In this document: one piece after another, positions 54,248 through 64,000 of the stretch
Layout of the letters: each line of letters starts with the position of its first letter
Position numbering within the stretch: position 1 is the first letter of the stretch
Origin: Pseudocercospora fijiensis CIRAD86
Lineage: Eukaryota > Ascomycota > Dothideomycetes > Mycosphaerellales > Mycosphaerellaceae
Assembly: GCF_000340215.1 (NCBI RefSeq)
Contig: NW_006921537.1
Span: 496,001-560,000, forward strand
Length of the DNA: 64,000 nucleotides
Direction: 5' to 3'
Made by a program: the position numbers and the translations under genes
Notes under the pieces: generated by a model
Databases searched by the model: none
The model's input: the letters and a program-made list of their open reading frames with translations, nothing else
What the model was told of the DNA's origin: nothing

Positions 54248-54888
54248 CTAACACTGGTAAGCCTGACCGCGATTATTATAACAAACACCAGTCTGTCCAT
54301 ATCCATATCCAGAGTATCCATACTGGCCATTATTGTAACCATTGTAGTAGCTGTTGTAGTACGGAGAATACTGCCCGCCATTGCCGGAATTGTAGTTGTA
54401 GCTGTACGGGTAATACTGACCATTGTACTGACCATAACCTAGAAGTGAAGTGAAGCGTTAGTAAGTAAGAAGTGATTTTTGAATGGAAGGAAAAGAGGAG
54501 GGTCAGAAGCGTGGGGGGATGGATACGAGGAATACTGACCGGTGGAAGCGTAGTATTGGCCGTTGTTGTACTGGCCGTTGTTGTAATATGGGTACGTCTG
54601 GCCTTGGCCCCATTGTTGAGCTGGGCCCCATTGCTGCCAGCCTTGGGGCTTGTTGTCGTTTACGCCCTTGTTGTCTTTGGCGTTGTCTTTGGCTTGCTGC
54701 TGTTGATCAGCTCGGGGTTGGAGTTGGGGTTCGTCCAGTGGCTTGAGATTCGTTAGTTTCGCAGTCCTGCGATGCAGTAGTAGTGTGAAGCTTACACCTG
54801 GGAATGCGCCTGGAATTGGCTCGGGGATCGCGAGGGCTCCAGTGAGTGCCAGGGAGGCAATGGTGGCGGCGATGAGTTTGAGTTGCAT
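54248..54888 (-). CDS. Small secreted Tyr/Gln/Asn/Gly-rich protein
   Basis: Three exons on the minus strand: 54888-54796, 54741-54540 and 54438-54248. The introns are 54742-54795 (GTAAGC donor, ACTAAC branch, CAAG end) and 54439-54539 (GTCAGT donor, ACTAAC branch, TTCTAG end); product 161 residues. The signal peptide is MQLKLIAATIASLALTGALA, with likely cleavage before IPEP. A charged Lys/Asp/Asn/Gln part (QQQQAKDNAKDNKG) follows, then low-complexity repeats of NNGQY, GQYYP, YGYSGYGYG, ending CYNNRGQAYQC with two Cys. I do not recognise a family. The composition recalls wall-associated or adhesive fungal proteins, which is inference. Splicing restores one continuous frame, which supports the model. 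Confidence 0.8.
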
Positions 54889-56192
54889 TGTGAAGGATGG
54901 ATGTCAACTTGTTCGGAGATTTTCGTTGGACTTCTGCGGGTGAGGGAGTTGTTGAGGTGCTCGGTGAAGCTGCTTGTGTTGCTGCTTGTTCCATTACTGT
55001 GTACTCGAACTTCGCTCTTATACCATTGGATTTCTCGGCTCTCCGAATCTTCGCAGCTTTGGGGCGGCTCAAGCCAAGCTAGCTTACGTCGCTCTCTGTA
55101 TGCAGGAGCGCGTTTCAGATGAGGAGGCTCTTGCTGCATAGAAATCTGACGCGTATGCGCAAGACTTGTGAGGCAGCCTGATATCGATAGCGGATAGCCA
55201 TTTGAGACTTGTGTCGTAGTTCTGGGGAGCCGAAATTTTTGTTCTTCGACTTGCGAAGGACATGCCAGCGCCTGCAGATTTTTGTTTCGTAATCGATGCG
55301 TTTCAAGTCAGCTGCAACAACCCAGGTTCTGTCTCGTGAGGAAAGCCATCATGCGGCTTGAACCGCACTGCAAGATGTGCAGTGCATAGGAAGTCCAGTC
55401 CTTCTTGCGGCAAAATCATTTACAGGTAGGTATCAGCACAGAGTCCATTAGTCGCGTGTCGAGCACTAGTAGAGACCTGAGTCCGCGGTACGAGAGGTAG
55501 CCAATTCTTCAGAAACCTTGCATTCAACACCTTCGATGTAGAAAGAGAGCCGTGTGTACTGAACTGGGGAGCAATACGTGTGATCAGAAGCATAACCGTG
55601 AGAGATTCCGCGTGGATGAGACTTGACATAGCATCCCGAGCCTCCACGCACAGTTCCAGGATTATTGTATAGAATTTCCGTGCCAACGCAACGACGTTGG
55701 AGGAGCATGTGGTGGAGATCCGAAGGCGTCGGGGCTTTCGACAGATGGTGACATGCAACGGGTCCCGAATGACGAATGCTTGAGTAAGTGCGTGAGTGGA
55801 ACTGGTGGAGGTTCTACGAAGTGTCATTGAGAGTTTTTGCTCGGACCGGATAGAACTATTGATCCCAGACATCAGTCATGTGATATATACATATGGAGGC
55901 ACTGGGCGACACCATACACCCCAGAGCTTCTGCAACTATCGTCACTCGTGCTTTGCTTTGCATCCTCCCCATCTTTGTAACAGTGACACCGTCTTTGCCC
56001 ATTCCGAATAGTCCACGCAAGACTCATTCCCTTGACCTCGTGTCTCGCCATCGTGGAATCGTTCCTCATGCTTCGGCTCCGCAGGGACCATGCAGTCTGG
56101 ACAGGTTTGAAACATCAACATCACCGGCCTATGCACTTCGGGCTTTGACATCGGGACACGACACTGCAAAATCTTCGAACATTCGACCCGTC
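54889..56192. other. Intergenic region without a convincing gene
   Basis: About 1.3 kb upstream of the secreted protein gene. Overlapping short frames on both strands (for example 55420-55872 minus, 55893-56492 plus) lack recognisable motifs; the latter overlaps the F-box gene end antisense. Confidence 0.45.
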
Positions 56193-58438
56193 TTACCCAT
56201 CATCAGGGTCGAAGCTCTCCGCCCCAAACATTCTGGCCAAAGCAGTTCGGCAAGACTCTCTCTCCGCCACGAGTGGGGAAACTTCCACGCCTTGGCCGTG
56301 ACGTTGAATGTGGAATGGGAGCTGTCCTACGTATATCCACTCGAGCGACGGGATATGCTCCGCATACGCTTCGACCTCATTCATCATTGCATTGCGGTGA
56401 GAGAGTTCGAATTTCTCCACTGTAACAGGTCAGTGTCGTTTCAGCATGGGCATTCAGCTGGACATTTCTCACCATGCGAAAGTTCCCAGTAAGGTTTTCG
56501 CCAATCTTCTGACTGGTCGCCGTCTGAGGGTTGGTTGTGATCAGTGTCATCATGTTCTGATACACCAACGAGGCTTGCATCCTCGTCGGCAGCAGGGCGG
56601 CCACTTGCTGAGTCATCTGATCGCTCGTCGCTCTGATGGTCGTTCTCTGGCCCGCCAGCATCTCCCGCCTCGCTTTCGTCCTCAGGATCACTCTCGTCGG
56701 CTACCTGTTCTCCTCTCTGCCTGCGCTCTTCGCGCTCGCGCTCGCGCTCCTTCTCTGCCCGCCGCGCATCACGAGACCGAGCTGCGTCAAACAATCCAAT
56801 CTTTCGATCAAGTTCCGCGCGCTCCCACAGATCCACATCATCTCTGGCCGACTGCAAGACGTAGTAGTCCTCGTGATGGCCTGCTGACAAGACCTCATAG
56901 CCATCGCGGCACAGTGCAAGCCGTCGAAGGTTGGTCAAACGACTCAGATGCTCGCGAAGCTCTTCGTGGTCAATCAGCCATTGTGTACGAGAGCCATATT
57001 CGATGCCTACTGTAAGCCAAAGCTGCTCCAGCGAAGAAATTGTAGCTATGGCAGCAAGGCTTTGTGCAGAAATTGTGCCATTGTGCGGCCTAGTCTCATC
57101 ATCCGTCCCAGGTCCTTCGTAGTTTAAAGCCAACGATTTCAGGTTGGTAAAGTTTCCAGTGGCGAGAGTTGGAATAATCTCATCATCTAGCAGAGTATCC
57201 GGCGTCGGACCGATTCTTAGTTTCTTGATGTGATTGTTGATCATGAGAAATTTTGCGACTGATTTTGCCTCATCCTCTTCGGATATTGTGAAAATAGACA
57301 GCGTCTGTAGTGTAGGACGGCATTCGGGTGTCAGATTGAAGCTACTGCGCCGCGGAATAAATCCAATCTGCAACTCGCGAAGAGGAGCACACAAGATCGC
57401 AGAGACCGTTTCAGGTGCCAGGTTGGTTCCACAATGAAAGGAGCGCAAGCACGGGAAATCTGGCCATGCGCCCGATACGGTGCTTCCTGCTGGATCCATG
57501 AAGTCTTGATAGTCCAACTTGAGCGATTCAAGTGAGGACGAACAAAGCTTGAGCAGCGCAGTCAAGAACTCCGAGAACTGCTCCGCGTTCCGATTTGAGT
57601 TATAAAGTGTCGTCTGTGATTCACCATCAGAATCATCTTCATCGTCAGGCTTCCATGCTGGGCTGACTTCCAGATGAAGAGATTTCAGAGGCCATTTTGG
57701 CCAGGCCCAATTCTCCTTCAGATGCAGAGTAATGGGCAAGCGCAGCGGCACACGATACAACTTCAGATGCTTGGCATGTGACAATCTGACAAAATCGAAG
57801 AAGTGCTGTCCTATAGAATATCGCTCCTTCCAGATGATGGTGTCGAGATTAGGCATGGCCGTTGGTAGCAACAACATGATGTTATCGCGATAGTCCTCAT
57901 AGAGGAGCCTTGCCTGATCCCTTAAAGTCTTGACGAGATCAACATGTTCCTTCTGGCGAGCCTTATGTGATCCACTTCCGAAGACTTCATTATAGAGGTT
58001 GCGGTGTCGCATAGCAACCGCATATCTCGATGAAGCGTATGTAACCCGTCGAATGCAAGCTCCAATGTTCGGCTTCTTCTCTTCACTATTTCCACCCTTT
58101 CGATCGACAAGTTCTTTGTTCAGCTGAGCAACCAATCTACGGGCGCGGGCACTGTAGTCGAAAGCGACCTCGGCGAACTGAGCCGTGCGAGCGAGTTGTC
58201 TGCACTCGATATTGACTTGAGCGAAATTTGCAAGCGAACTCTTGTCGTTGGCCAGCAACTCGACGATGTCTGCTAGGATCTCTGAAGGGAGTTGGAGGAG
58301 CCGACTTGTACAAGTGCGAGACCTCGCCATGGTTTTGTCGAGAAGAAGGACGGATCGCTCGCCGACTTCTTTGCCGTACTCGTTACGTCCGCCGGCACCT
58401 AAGGTGGTCATCATGAGAATCATTACATCGTCGTCCAT
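56193..58438 (-). CDS. F-box protein with leucine-rich-like body
   Basis: Exons 58438-56473 and 56419-56193 with a 53-bp intron (56420-56472, GTGAGA donor, TTACAG acceptor); product 730 residues. An F-box lies at about 42-90 (LLQLPSEILADIVELLAN, SLANFAQVNIECRQLA), which in this family links to Skp1 of an SCF ubiquitin ligase. The middle has irregular leucine-rich segments (LKSLHLEVSPAW, LESLKLDYQDF, LKSLALNYEG) of a substrate-binding kind. After about 570 comes a highly charged, disordered stretch (EKEREREREERRQRGEQ, then Asp/Glu/Ser). The spliced last exon (SHVEKFELSHRNA, EHIPSLEWIYVGQLPF, ARMFGAESF) matches the usual end of such fungal F-box proteins and supports the intron. The start could also be the Met near residue 37. 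Confidence 0.85.
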
Positions 58439-58740
58439 GACGGCAAAGCCTCGAGGTGAACAGCTCCCGGAGTGAGCTGTACTGCGAAGAAGGAAATGAG
58501 GAAGGTAAAGAGTGTGTTTGTTTACAAGCTCGGAAGGTGTCTAAAGAGTTGCTAAGAGATGGCCAAGTGATGAGCGCTTGCTATCATTTATTAGACAGTG
58601 CATTCAGCTTCAATATTCCACATCCCTTCGAAGGTGTAGGTAGAGAGGGGGTCAAGGGGTGTGTAAATAGAGAAGCTGATTACTAGAAATAGAAGGCTTC
58701 TGGCCCTGGCGCACGGCACCCAGCCACTTCCGTAGACCAC
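58439..58740. promoter_or_regulatory. Upstream region of the F-box gene and border to repeats
   Basis: About 250 bp of normal composition, then a switch to RIP-type sequence near 58,740. It presumably carries the F-box promoter. No gene. Confidence 0.4.
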
Positions 58741-59400
58741 TTTATATACGAATAACTCTATAAGTATAGACCCGATTAATAAGGCGATTAACAGTCTAAA
58801 TAGCTAGGACAATCCTAATATCGCTACTACTACTACTAGGACTAATAAGGTAAACTACTATATACTTTCTAAGCGCTAGAAAGGTATCTAGAGTAGCAAA
58901 TAGGCCTAATACGAAGACAAGCGATTACTAAGCAATCCATAAGAGGCTAAGTTAGTCTAATATATTAATAAGTTAACTAACTTAGGCCTACTACCGACTA
59001 CTTAAATAATACGGAATTTTACTAGGTAGGTTTATAGTTAGGAGCCTAATAAGAACTAGCCTACTAAGTTTACTAAAAGGCACTTAGATATATTGTCTTC
59101 TAAGTACCTTAGTAACCTAGATAAGGCTCGGAAGAAGGCTAATTTATAGTCCTCGTATACTAACTACTTTACTAGGTAAGAAGTAAAAATAAAGAAATAT
59201 AAAATTAAGTCTAAGAATATATATAATATAGATAAAAAGGGATTTATAATAGATATACTTAGTAAAGCTAGAAGGATCTTTATAAACTAGGCATTATTAA
59301 GTAGCTAGCTAAAGGGATATATCTAGGATAGTAACTTCAAATAGAATCTATAAAGCGTTTAAAAGAAAACCGTACGGCTCCTATATAACCGTCCGGTATA
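58741..59400 (+). pseudogene. Fot1/pogo-type transposase fragment, RIP-decayed
   Basis: Reading through TAG/TAA from about 58,835: a CENP-B-like HTH region (SNP-EAKLV-YINKLTNLGLLPTT), R-FTR-VYS-EPNKN, TKFTKRHLDILSSKYLSNLDKARKKAN, then EVKIKKYKIKSKNIYNIDKKGFIID, the start of the DDE domain where the family has a YNxDExGF block (Glu changed to Lys by RIP). The order is that of Tc1/mariner-superfamily Fot1/pogo transposases. The DDE domain breaks up after about 59,400. More AT-rich than the left-hand block. Confidence 0.75.
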
Positions 59401-60124
59401 TAAACGAGAATAACAAATTCGGATTTATAGAAATATAACTATATACTAGATAGATAAACCTTAAAAAGCTATTCTACCGTCTACGTAATAATAAGAAGAA
59501 AATATATCTCTATATATAGTACTCGCTAATATAGATGCTATAGGCTATATTTACTATATAATAAGGCTAGTTATCCGGTAAACCTTAATTTTTACAAAGA
59601 TTTATAGCCCTTAAGGGCAAGGCAATAGTAATAACTCCTATTACTAATATTTAAATACTTTAAGGGCCGAGATATAGGCCTATATAAGGGCCTCGCTATT
59701 TCGAATATCGGAATATATAGATTTTTACTATTACCTTACCTTTAAGGGTACTAGTAAACTGTAAACGCTAAGACTTTTATCGTAATCTACGTTTCCTTAG
59801 AGTAGTTAGAACGCGATAAATTATAATAACGCCCTATCGCGTACTATCTTAGGCCTAGAGGTCCTTACTAGAGGCGCTAGGAAGGGCCTTAGTACCTTTA
59901 TATTACTATACTACTACAGGGATATTAAGCTATAGCCTTAGAGTGTAGATAGCTATATTCTACCTACTAGTTTTATATAGGTTTATATTAGGCTCGTAGG
60001 CGAAGAATTAGGTAGAGTGCTCGTAATTAGTTGTCGGTAAGTTTAGAAGCTAGCCCTATTCTAATTACTAATATATTACGTATACTCGGTCGTAATATAA
60101 TCCCTATTTATTACATTTACGCAA
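59401..60124. other. RIP-decayed DNA without recognisable gene
   Basis: AT-rich with almost no CpA. Possibly the rest of the Fot1-type element and another repeat. No inverted repeat ends were found. Confidence 0.4.
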
Positions 60125-60511
60125 CTTAATTCTTTATGCCTACGAGCCTGAATGGAGGTAGTAGCTACCACTCCGGCTGCTTTCGACACTTCAATTCTAT
60201 CTTTTCTCCCTTCAGCCTATCGATATCATTCGCAGCAATATCTGTCATCGGAGACAGGCTCTTGACATGCCGGAACAATCCGACGCGCTGGCTCCGCCTA
60301 GACTGCGCGATGGAGCAGCAACGCGTCCGTGAAATACTTCCGGCCTATACCCTTCGGACTTCATCCCTCAAAATGCCACAGTAGTCCTGTTGGCACCGGG
60401 AAACTTCTGCTGCAATCCGCTCAACTAGTCTTCTCCCCCTTCTGTCAACGCGTCCCACGAAGGACAACTCAGGCTCAAGATTGGCGCTGCCAGAGCGTCA
60501 AGAATGAGCGT
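60125..60511. other. 3' flank of the peroxygenase gene
   Basis: Normal composition resumes at about 60,130. Open frames on the plus strand (60136-60384, 60329-60631) have no motifs. Confidence 0.35.
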
Positions 60512-61715
60512 TCAAGGCTTGGTCAGCGTGGCGAAGATGTTGTTCGTGTACGACGGCGCGGCGAGCTTGACAATTTGAAGCGCGAAGCACAGCAGATTAT
60601 TGCCCTCCAGCAGATTCGAGAGATTGAGTAGTCCACCCACTGGGTCTGACAGGTCTACGCCAGCGAAGGAATTGACACGTCCCAAATTGCCCCCAATACT
60701 GGCCAGCTGGGGATACTGCAACGTCCACGACACGAGATCGAGATTGAGTTGGACCAATCCCCAGTCCAGAGGCACTTTGTAGAAATTTTGAGGTATCCTT
60801 TCCCAGCCTTTTTGATACGTGAAATTGGAGCCCCTGCCAGTCACGCCAAAGAAGCTCTTCAAATTCTCATGAGTGAGCTGGCCCTCCGGATACTCAGTCG
60901 AATGGTTGGCAAAGAGACGAAGGGCGAAGAGGTATCCGGCATTCCTGGCAATAAATCCTGTCAAGGGCCCGTAGTCGAAATTTGGATTTGTCGCTATTGA
61001 CTCGTCCATCCTTCTGGCGGCGTATGTGGCCATGACCTCTGACGTGAAAGTCTGGCCCCTCTGGAAGCATCGAATACAAGTTCTCGAACTTGGTCAAGTT
61101 CATCGTCCAAGCATCGCCGGTCACGTAAAGATCATCGCGTGTCGGAGAGGAGTCCGATTCGATGAAGTTGTGCGAATAGTCGAGCCCTCGAGGCGTGCCA
61201 AGAATTCCCAGAACACCGCCGAGCAAGTTCTGTACAGCCGTGTTGTTGGAGCCAATCGATAATGATGGATTGAGCGAAAGGGGTGCTCCAGCCCACACAA
61301 CGCCCATTACTGCAAGAATCGTGGCTAGTTCAATGCCCATTCCGTATACCTTGTTGATCGCTGCAACGGCTTCGGCGAGAGAAACAATGCCATCTCTCGA
61401 GATGTACCCGTGATTGGCGAGCGCGTTGAGTCCTGAGACGTAGTCAGCAAACCTTTGCACCCAAAACTTCGACGCGCATCTTCTACCTGGGCAAGGGCCT
61501 CTTTGATCGCCTTCTTTCGGGGGCTGGTAGGCATGCCTTCCAGTTACGTCGACGGGCGTATCGAGAGAGTTGATCAGGAATCGTTCGTGTAGGCTGTGCG
61601 CTGCATGGTGTCGATCTGTCCGATCAGAATGGCGATGTGCATGAGCTAGTGGTGTTGTTCCAAGACAAAGGAACCCGAGCAAAAGTGATGCAGGCATATT
61701 TGCAATGCTGCTCAA
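60512..61715 (-). pseudogene. Secreted heme-thiolate peroxygenase (chloroperoxidase family), frameshifted
   Basis: Exons 61715-61497 and 61432-60512 with a 64-bp intron (GTAGAA donor, TCTCAG acceptor). An N-terminal signal peptide (SLLLGFLCLGTTPLAHAH) is present. The splice restores GPCPGLNALANHGYIS, the family signature whose Cys binds heme; the canonical PCP is intact. Downstream blocks are typical: NLLGGVLGILGTPRGLDYSHNFIESDSSPTRDDLY, then MDESIATNPNF and ALRLFANHSTEYPEGQLTHENLKSFFGV. At about 61,051-61,062 the frame shifts by one base between LPEG and QTFTSEVMATY, so the gene is either broken or carries a sequencing error. Length about 378 residues otherwise. Family members oxidise organic substrates with H2O2 outside the cell. 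Confidence 0.8.
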
Positions 61716-62060
61716 CTCCTGTAAGTGTAGACATCTTCGTTTTTACCCAGTGAGATGCCCTGATAGGTGCTTTGTCACTGGCGTTCCGCGTGTACGGTTG
61801 AATCACGGCATCATTGACGCTGGTACCTTTCCGACAACCAAGATCCTGGCTTCGCGGCTCCGGTCCGTGAACAGTGCTCGCCTTATACACGCTATACACG
61901 CTGTACACGCGAACGGGAGCCGATGCGTGGGATTCGGACCAGGTGTCGGCAACAGCTTCTTCAGCGATGTGGGTATGCTCGTGCTAAGATGCTGACTGCC
62001 TCATCTCAGCCGTAGTGCCTCCGGATAGACGATAGACAGGCACACGCAGAAAGGAAGAGA
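61716..62060. promoter_or_regulatory. Divergent region between peroxygenase and membrane protein genes
   Basis: About 345 bp between divergent genes. It contains a short ACACGCTATACACGCTGTAC repeat at about 61,886-61,910. No gene supported. Confidence 0.4.
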
Positions 62061-63470
62061 ATGCTACCCTCACAGCCAAAGTCACCTTGTGCGCAGCTCA
62101 AAATTGTACCATCAAACAGCAACTCAGTAAGCGCCTCCTCTTCTTTCACAGTCAAAGGCAACCATCAGCTTACGCATCCCAGCCACCAACAACACGACAG
62201 ATACAATATGCTCCAGACCAGCACGCGATCAAACTCACATCGTCTCTTATGCGGGAGTCATTGGATGTGCTATCGCGCTGATCGTATATCTTATTAGAAT
62301 GATCTCAAAAGTCTCATTTCCATGCTACGAGGAGATGCGTATATATAATCAACTCTGGTGGGATAACGCCGTCATTATATTCGCAATGGCCGAGATCATC
62401 GGCGTGAGCAGTCTCAGTATCGTGCTCGCTAACTTAGGCCTGGGCAAGGACGTCTGGACCCTACCATTCGGAAACATCTACAAGATCCTAAAGATCTACT
62501 ACGTCGACGAGGACTTCTACCTGACAGCTCTCCCGCTTGTCAAAATCTCCATGTGTCTGAAGTATCTGAGGATTTTCCAGAACCCGAAGTTCAAGAAAGC
62601 GACTTGGATCGTCATTGCGCTCAATGCTGCCTACGGACTCGCTTTTCTTCTTATCTCTCTCTTTCAATGCCGACCGATGAGCTGCGCTTGGACTCATTGG
62701 GATTTGGAGCACGATTGCCATTGCAACAATATCAATGCCCAAGGCTGGACGTCAGCAGCTTTCAACATGATTGTGGGTGAAAGCGCTCCAAGACGCGTGC
62801 AGACCTTTGCTGACAGTGCTCCTCTCTATAGCTTGATGCACACACCCTAGGACTCCCTCTCCCGATGCTGTGGAAGATGAACCTGAACAAAAGAAAGAAA
62901 TTCCTCGTCATGCTCATGTTCAGTCTCGGCTTCTTCGTCACAATCGTCAGCATCCTCCGTCTCCAAGTCCTGATCGAATTCGGGAATTCTCGAAACCTGA
63001 CCTGGGACTACCGAGCAGTCGGATACTGGAGCACAATCGAACTCCACGCCGCAGTCGTCTGCGCTTGCATGCCTGCAATCCGCAACTTCATCCGACGCTT
63101 CCATCCCAGACTCATGGGCTCTACGGCAGAGGCATCCGCACATATGAATCAGTCTGCTTTGTCCGGACCGACAGCTGTGAATAGTGGGATGGATAAGAGC
63201 GAACCAGACATTGTGGTGCGGAGGAGAGACATCGAAGAGGTCAACTTCATCCCATTGCAAGATGTGCGGACTACCAGTGAACCGCGGACTGCGAGCGTTC
63301 CTGTACACAGACACTGGCCTACGGATCAGAAGAGGAAACTTTTGGGGTCACGCCGGCGTCGTCTTTGGATCGATGATGATGCAGGCTCGGAGTTGGTCTT
63401 CACGTTCACATTTTTCTACTACAAATACCCCAAGCTTCTTCGAGCGTGTCTCGTTTACAGGCATCTGTGA
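62061..63470 (+). CDS. SAT4/PTH11-like fungal seven-helix membrane protein
   Basis: Clear coding from about 62,225 to 62,772 and, after a 59-bp intron (62773-62831, GTGGGT donor, CTATAG acceptor), to 63470. Hydrophobic helices include AGVIGCAIALIVYLI, DNAVIIFAMAEIIGVSSLSIVL, IVIALNAAYGLAFLLISLF, LPLPMLW and FLVMLMFSLGFFVTIVSIL. Hallmarks of the fungal rhodopsin/SAT4 family are an N-terminal W-D-[DN] (WWDNAVI), FQCRP, a short Cys pair loop (HDCHCNNIN), and LPLPMLWKMNLNKRKKFLVMLMFSLGFFVT. Such proteins are proposed surface receptors. The 5' end is unresolved: an ATG at 62061 opens a frame that needs an intron to reach the first helix, while the first in-frame Met of the main exon is 62299. The C-terminal tail is polar. 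Confidence 0.72.
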
Positions 63471-63539
63471 TGCTCTAGAATTTCATAATACAGCATGATT
63501 CTTTAGTAAGTAGAAACAGGCAAACAAACTAGACTACTC

Positions 63540-64000
63540 TTGGACCTTTTAAATAGGGCAAATACGGCTTTTTCTTAGTATTTAGTAGCTAGCTTTATAG
63601 CGCTCTTAATAGCGGCCTTGTAATCTACTAGGTTTAGTTATTTAATTAAGCGGCTATATATAATCTTATTAAGCGGCTTCGTAAAGCTATTAGTAATCTA
63701 GTCGTATATACTAACCTATTCGACGATAGTAGAACTATTAGTAATCTTCTTTCGAATATAGTAGATACGAGTATCTATATACTTCGTATAGCTATTAATA
63801 CTAGTCGACTTAGTAATAGTAATAGCGGCCTAATTGTCCTTATAGAGCGTAACTAGAAGAATATAGTCCTTATAGGCTCCGACGGTACTTTCTTCGGCTT
63901 TAGCGCTATTATAAGGTAATATAGTAGTAAGAGGTTACTAGTAACGTAGACTATAGCAACGGTATATACTATCTCTAGTAGTAGATCGCTTATAAGGGCT
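63540..64000 (-). pseudogene. Copia-type RNase H end, RIP-decayed, runs off the window
   Basis: On the minus strand, read through TAG/TAA: YKDN-AAITITKSTSINS, TKYIDTRIYYIRKKI, ITNSFTKPLNKI and a terminal LNLVDYKAAIKSAIK segment. These match the C-terminal RNase H of Ty1/Copia pol (DNQ-AI, HSRTKHIDIR, FTKPL). The rest lies beyond 64,000. Any 3' LTR would be to the left, but only about 50 bp separate the frame end from normal DNA, so it is probably truncated. Confidence 0.75.

Noticed and set aside
55893..56492. 199-codon plus-strand frame
   Set aside because: It overlaps the spliced last exon of the F-box gene in antisense and has no recognisable domain.
1..64000. tRNA or rRNA genes
   Set aside because: No cloverleaf with A/B boxes or rRNA-like conserved stretches was noticed by eye; a tRNAscan or covariance search was not possible.

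Overview
The window looks like part of a filamentous ascomycete chromosome, most likely a Dothideomycete. The reasons are short GT-AG introns (48-107 bp), the gene families present, and repeat DNA carrying repeat-induced point mutation (RIP). It is two-speed. Bases 1 to about 39,060, 58,740-60,125 and 63,490-64,000 are mutated transposon DNA in which CpA and TpG are almost absent and TpA is abundant, while CpG is kept. Former CAG, CAA and TGG codons now read TAG or TAA. The intervening blocks have normal composition and single-copy genes. I read the decayed reading frames by looking through TAG/TAA interruptions; all positions in the repeat part are approximate unless I say otherwise.

Left block (1-8,640). 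All recognisable genes are on the minus strand: a BED/hAT-type transposase (about 3,330-6,440), an unrecognised gene (about 6,680-8,060), and two decayed genes for histone H3-like proteins (1-715 and 2,347-2,964). Five definable introns in these genes each carry a small array of a TAGCCGGCA-type motif, which also occurs between the genes. I regard histone H3-like cargo beside a transposase as the most unusual content here.

Nested retrotransposons (8,640-38,960). Element A (minus strand, Gypsy-type; pol 8,640-12,191 and gag 31,626-34,400) is split by element B (plus strand, 12,192-31,621, with 279-bp LTRs). B is split in turn by element C (plus strand, 15,360-22,534, with 164-bp LTRs and a 5-bp target duplication AGGGG). 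B has gag-protease, reverse transcriptase-integrase and a third unrecognised ORF. A 27-bp palindrome built around ACCCCGGGGGT lies before, between and after these ORFs. A 285-bp assembly gap interrupts the third ORF. A truncated Copia element (minus strand, 34,750-38,960) closes the block.

Gene block (39,060-58,700). It holds a decayed kinase-like gene at the repeat border, a HExxH metalloprotease with a jacalin-like domain, a mitochondrial carnitine/acylcarnitine carrier, a CYP52-like P450, REV1, an FKBP-type nucleolar prolyl isomerase divergent from REV1, a small secreted Tyr/Gln/Asn/Gly-rich protein, and an F-box protein. The carrier and P450 are divergent neighbours, and both fit fatty-acid use.

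Right part (58,740-64,000). A RIP-decayed Fot1/pogo transposase is followed by a small island with a frameshifted secreted heme-thiolate peroxygenase and a SAT4/PTH11-like membrane protein. The window ends in the RNase H end of another Copia element.
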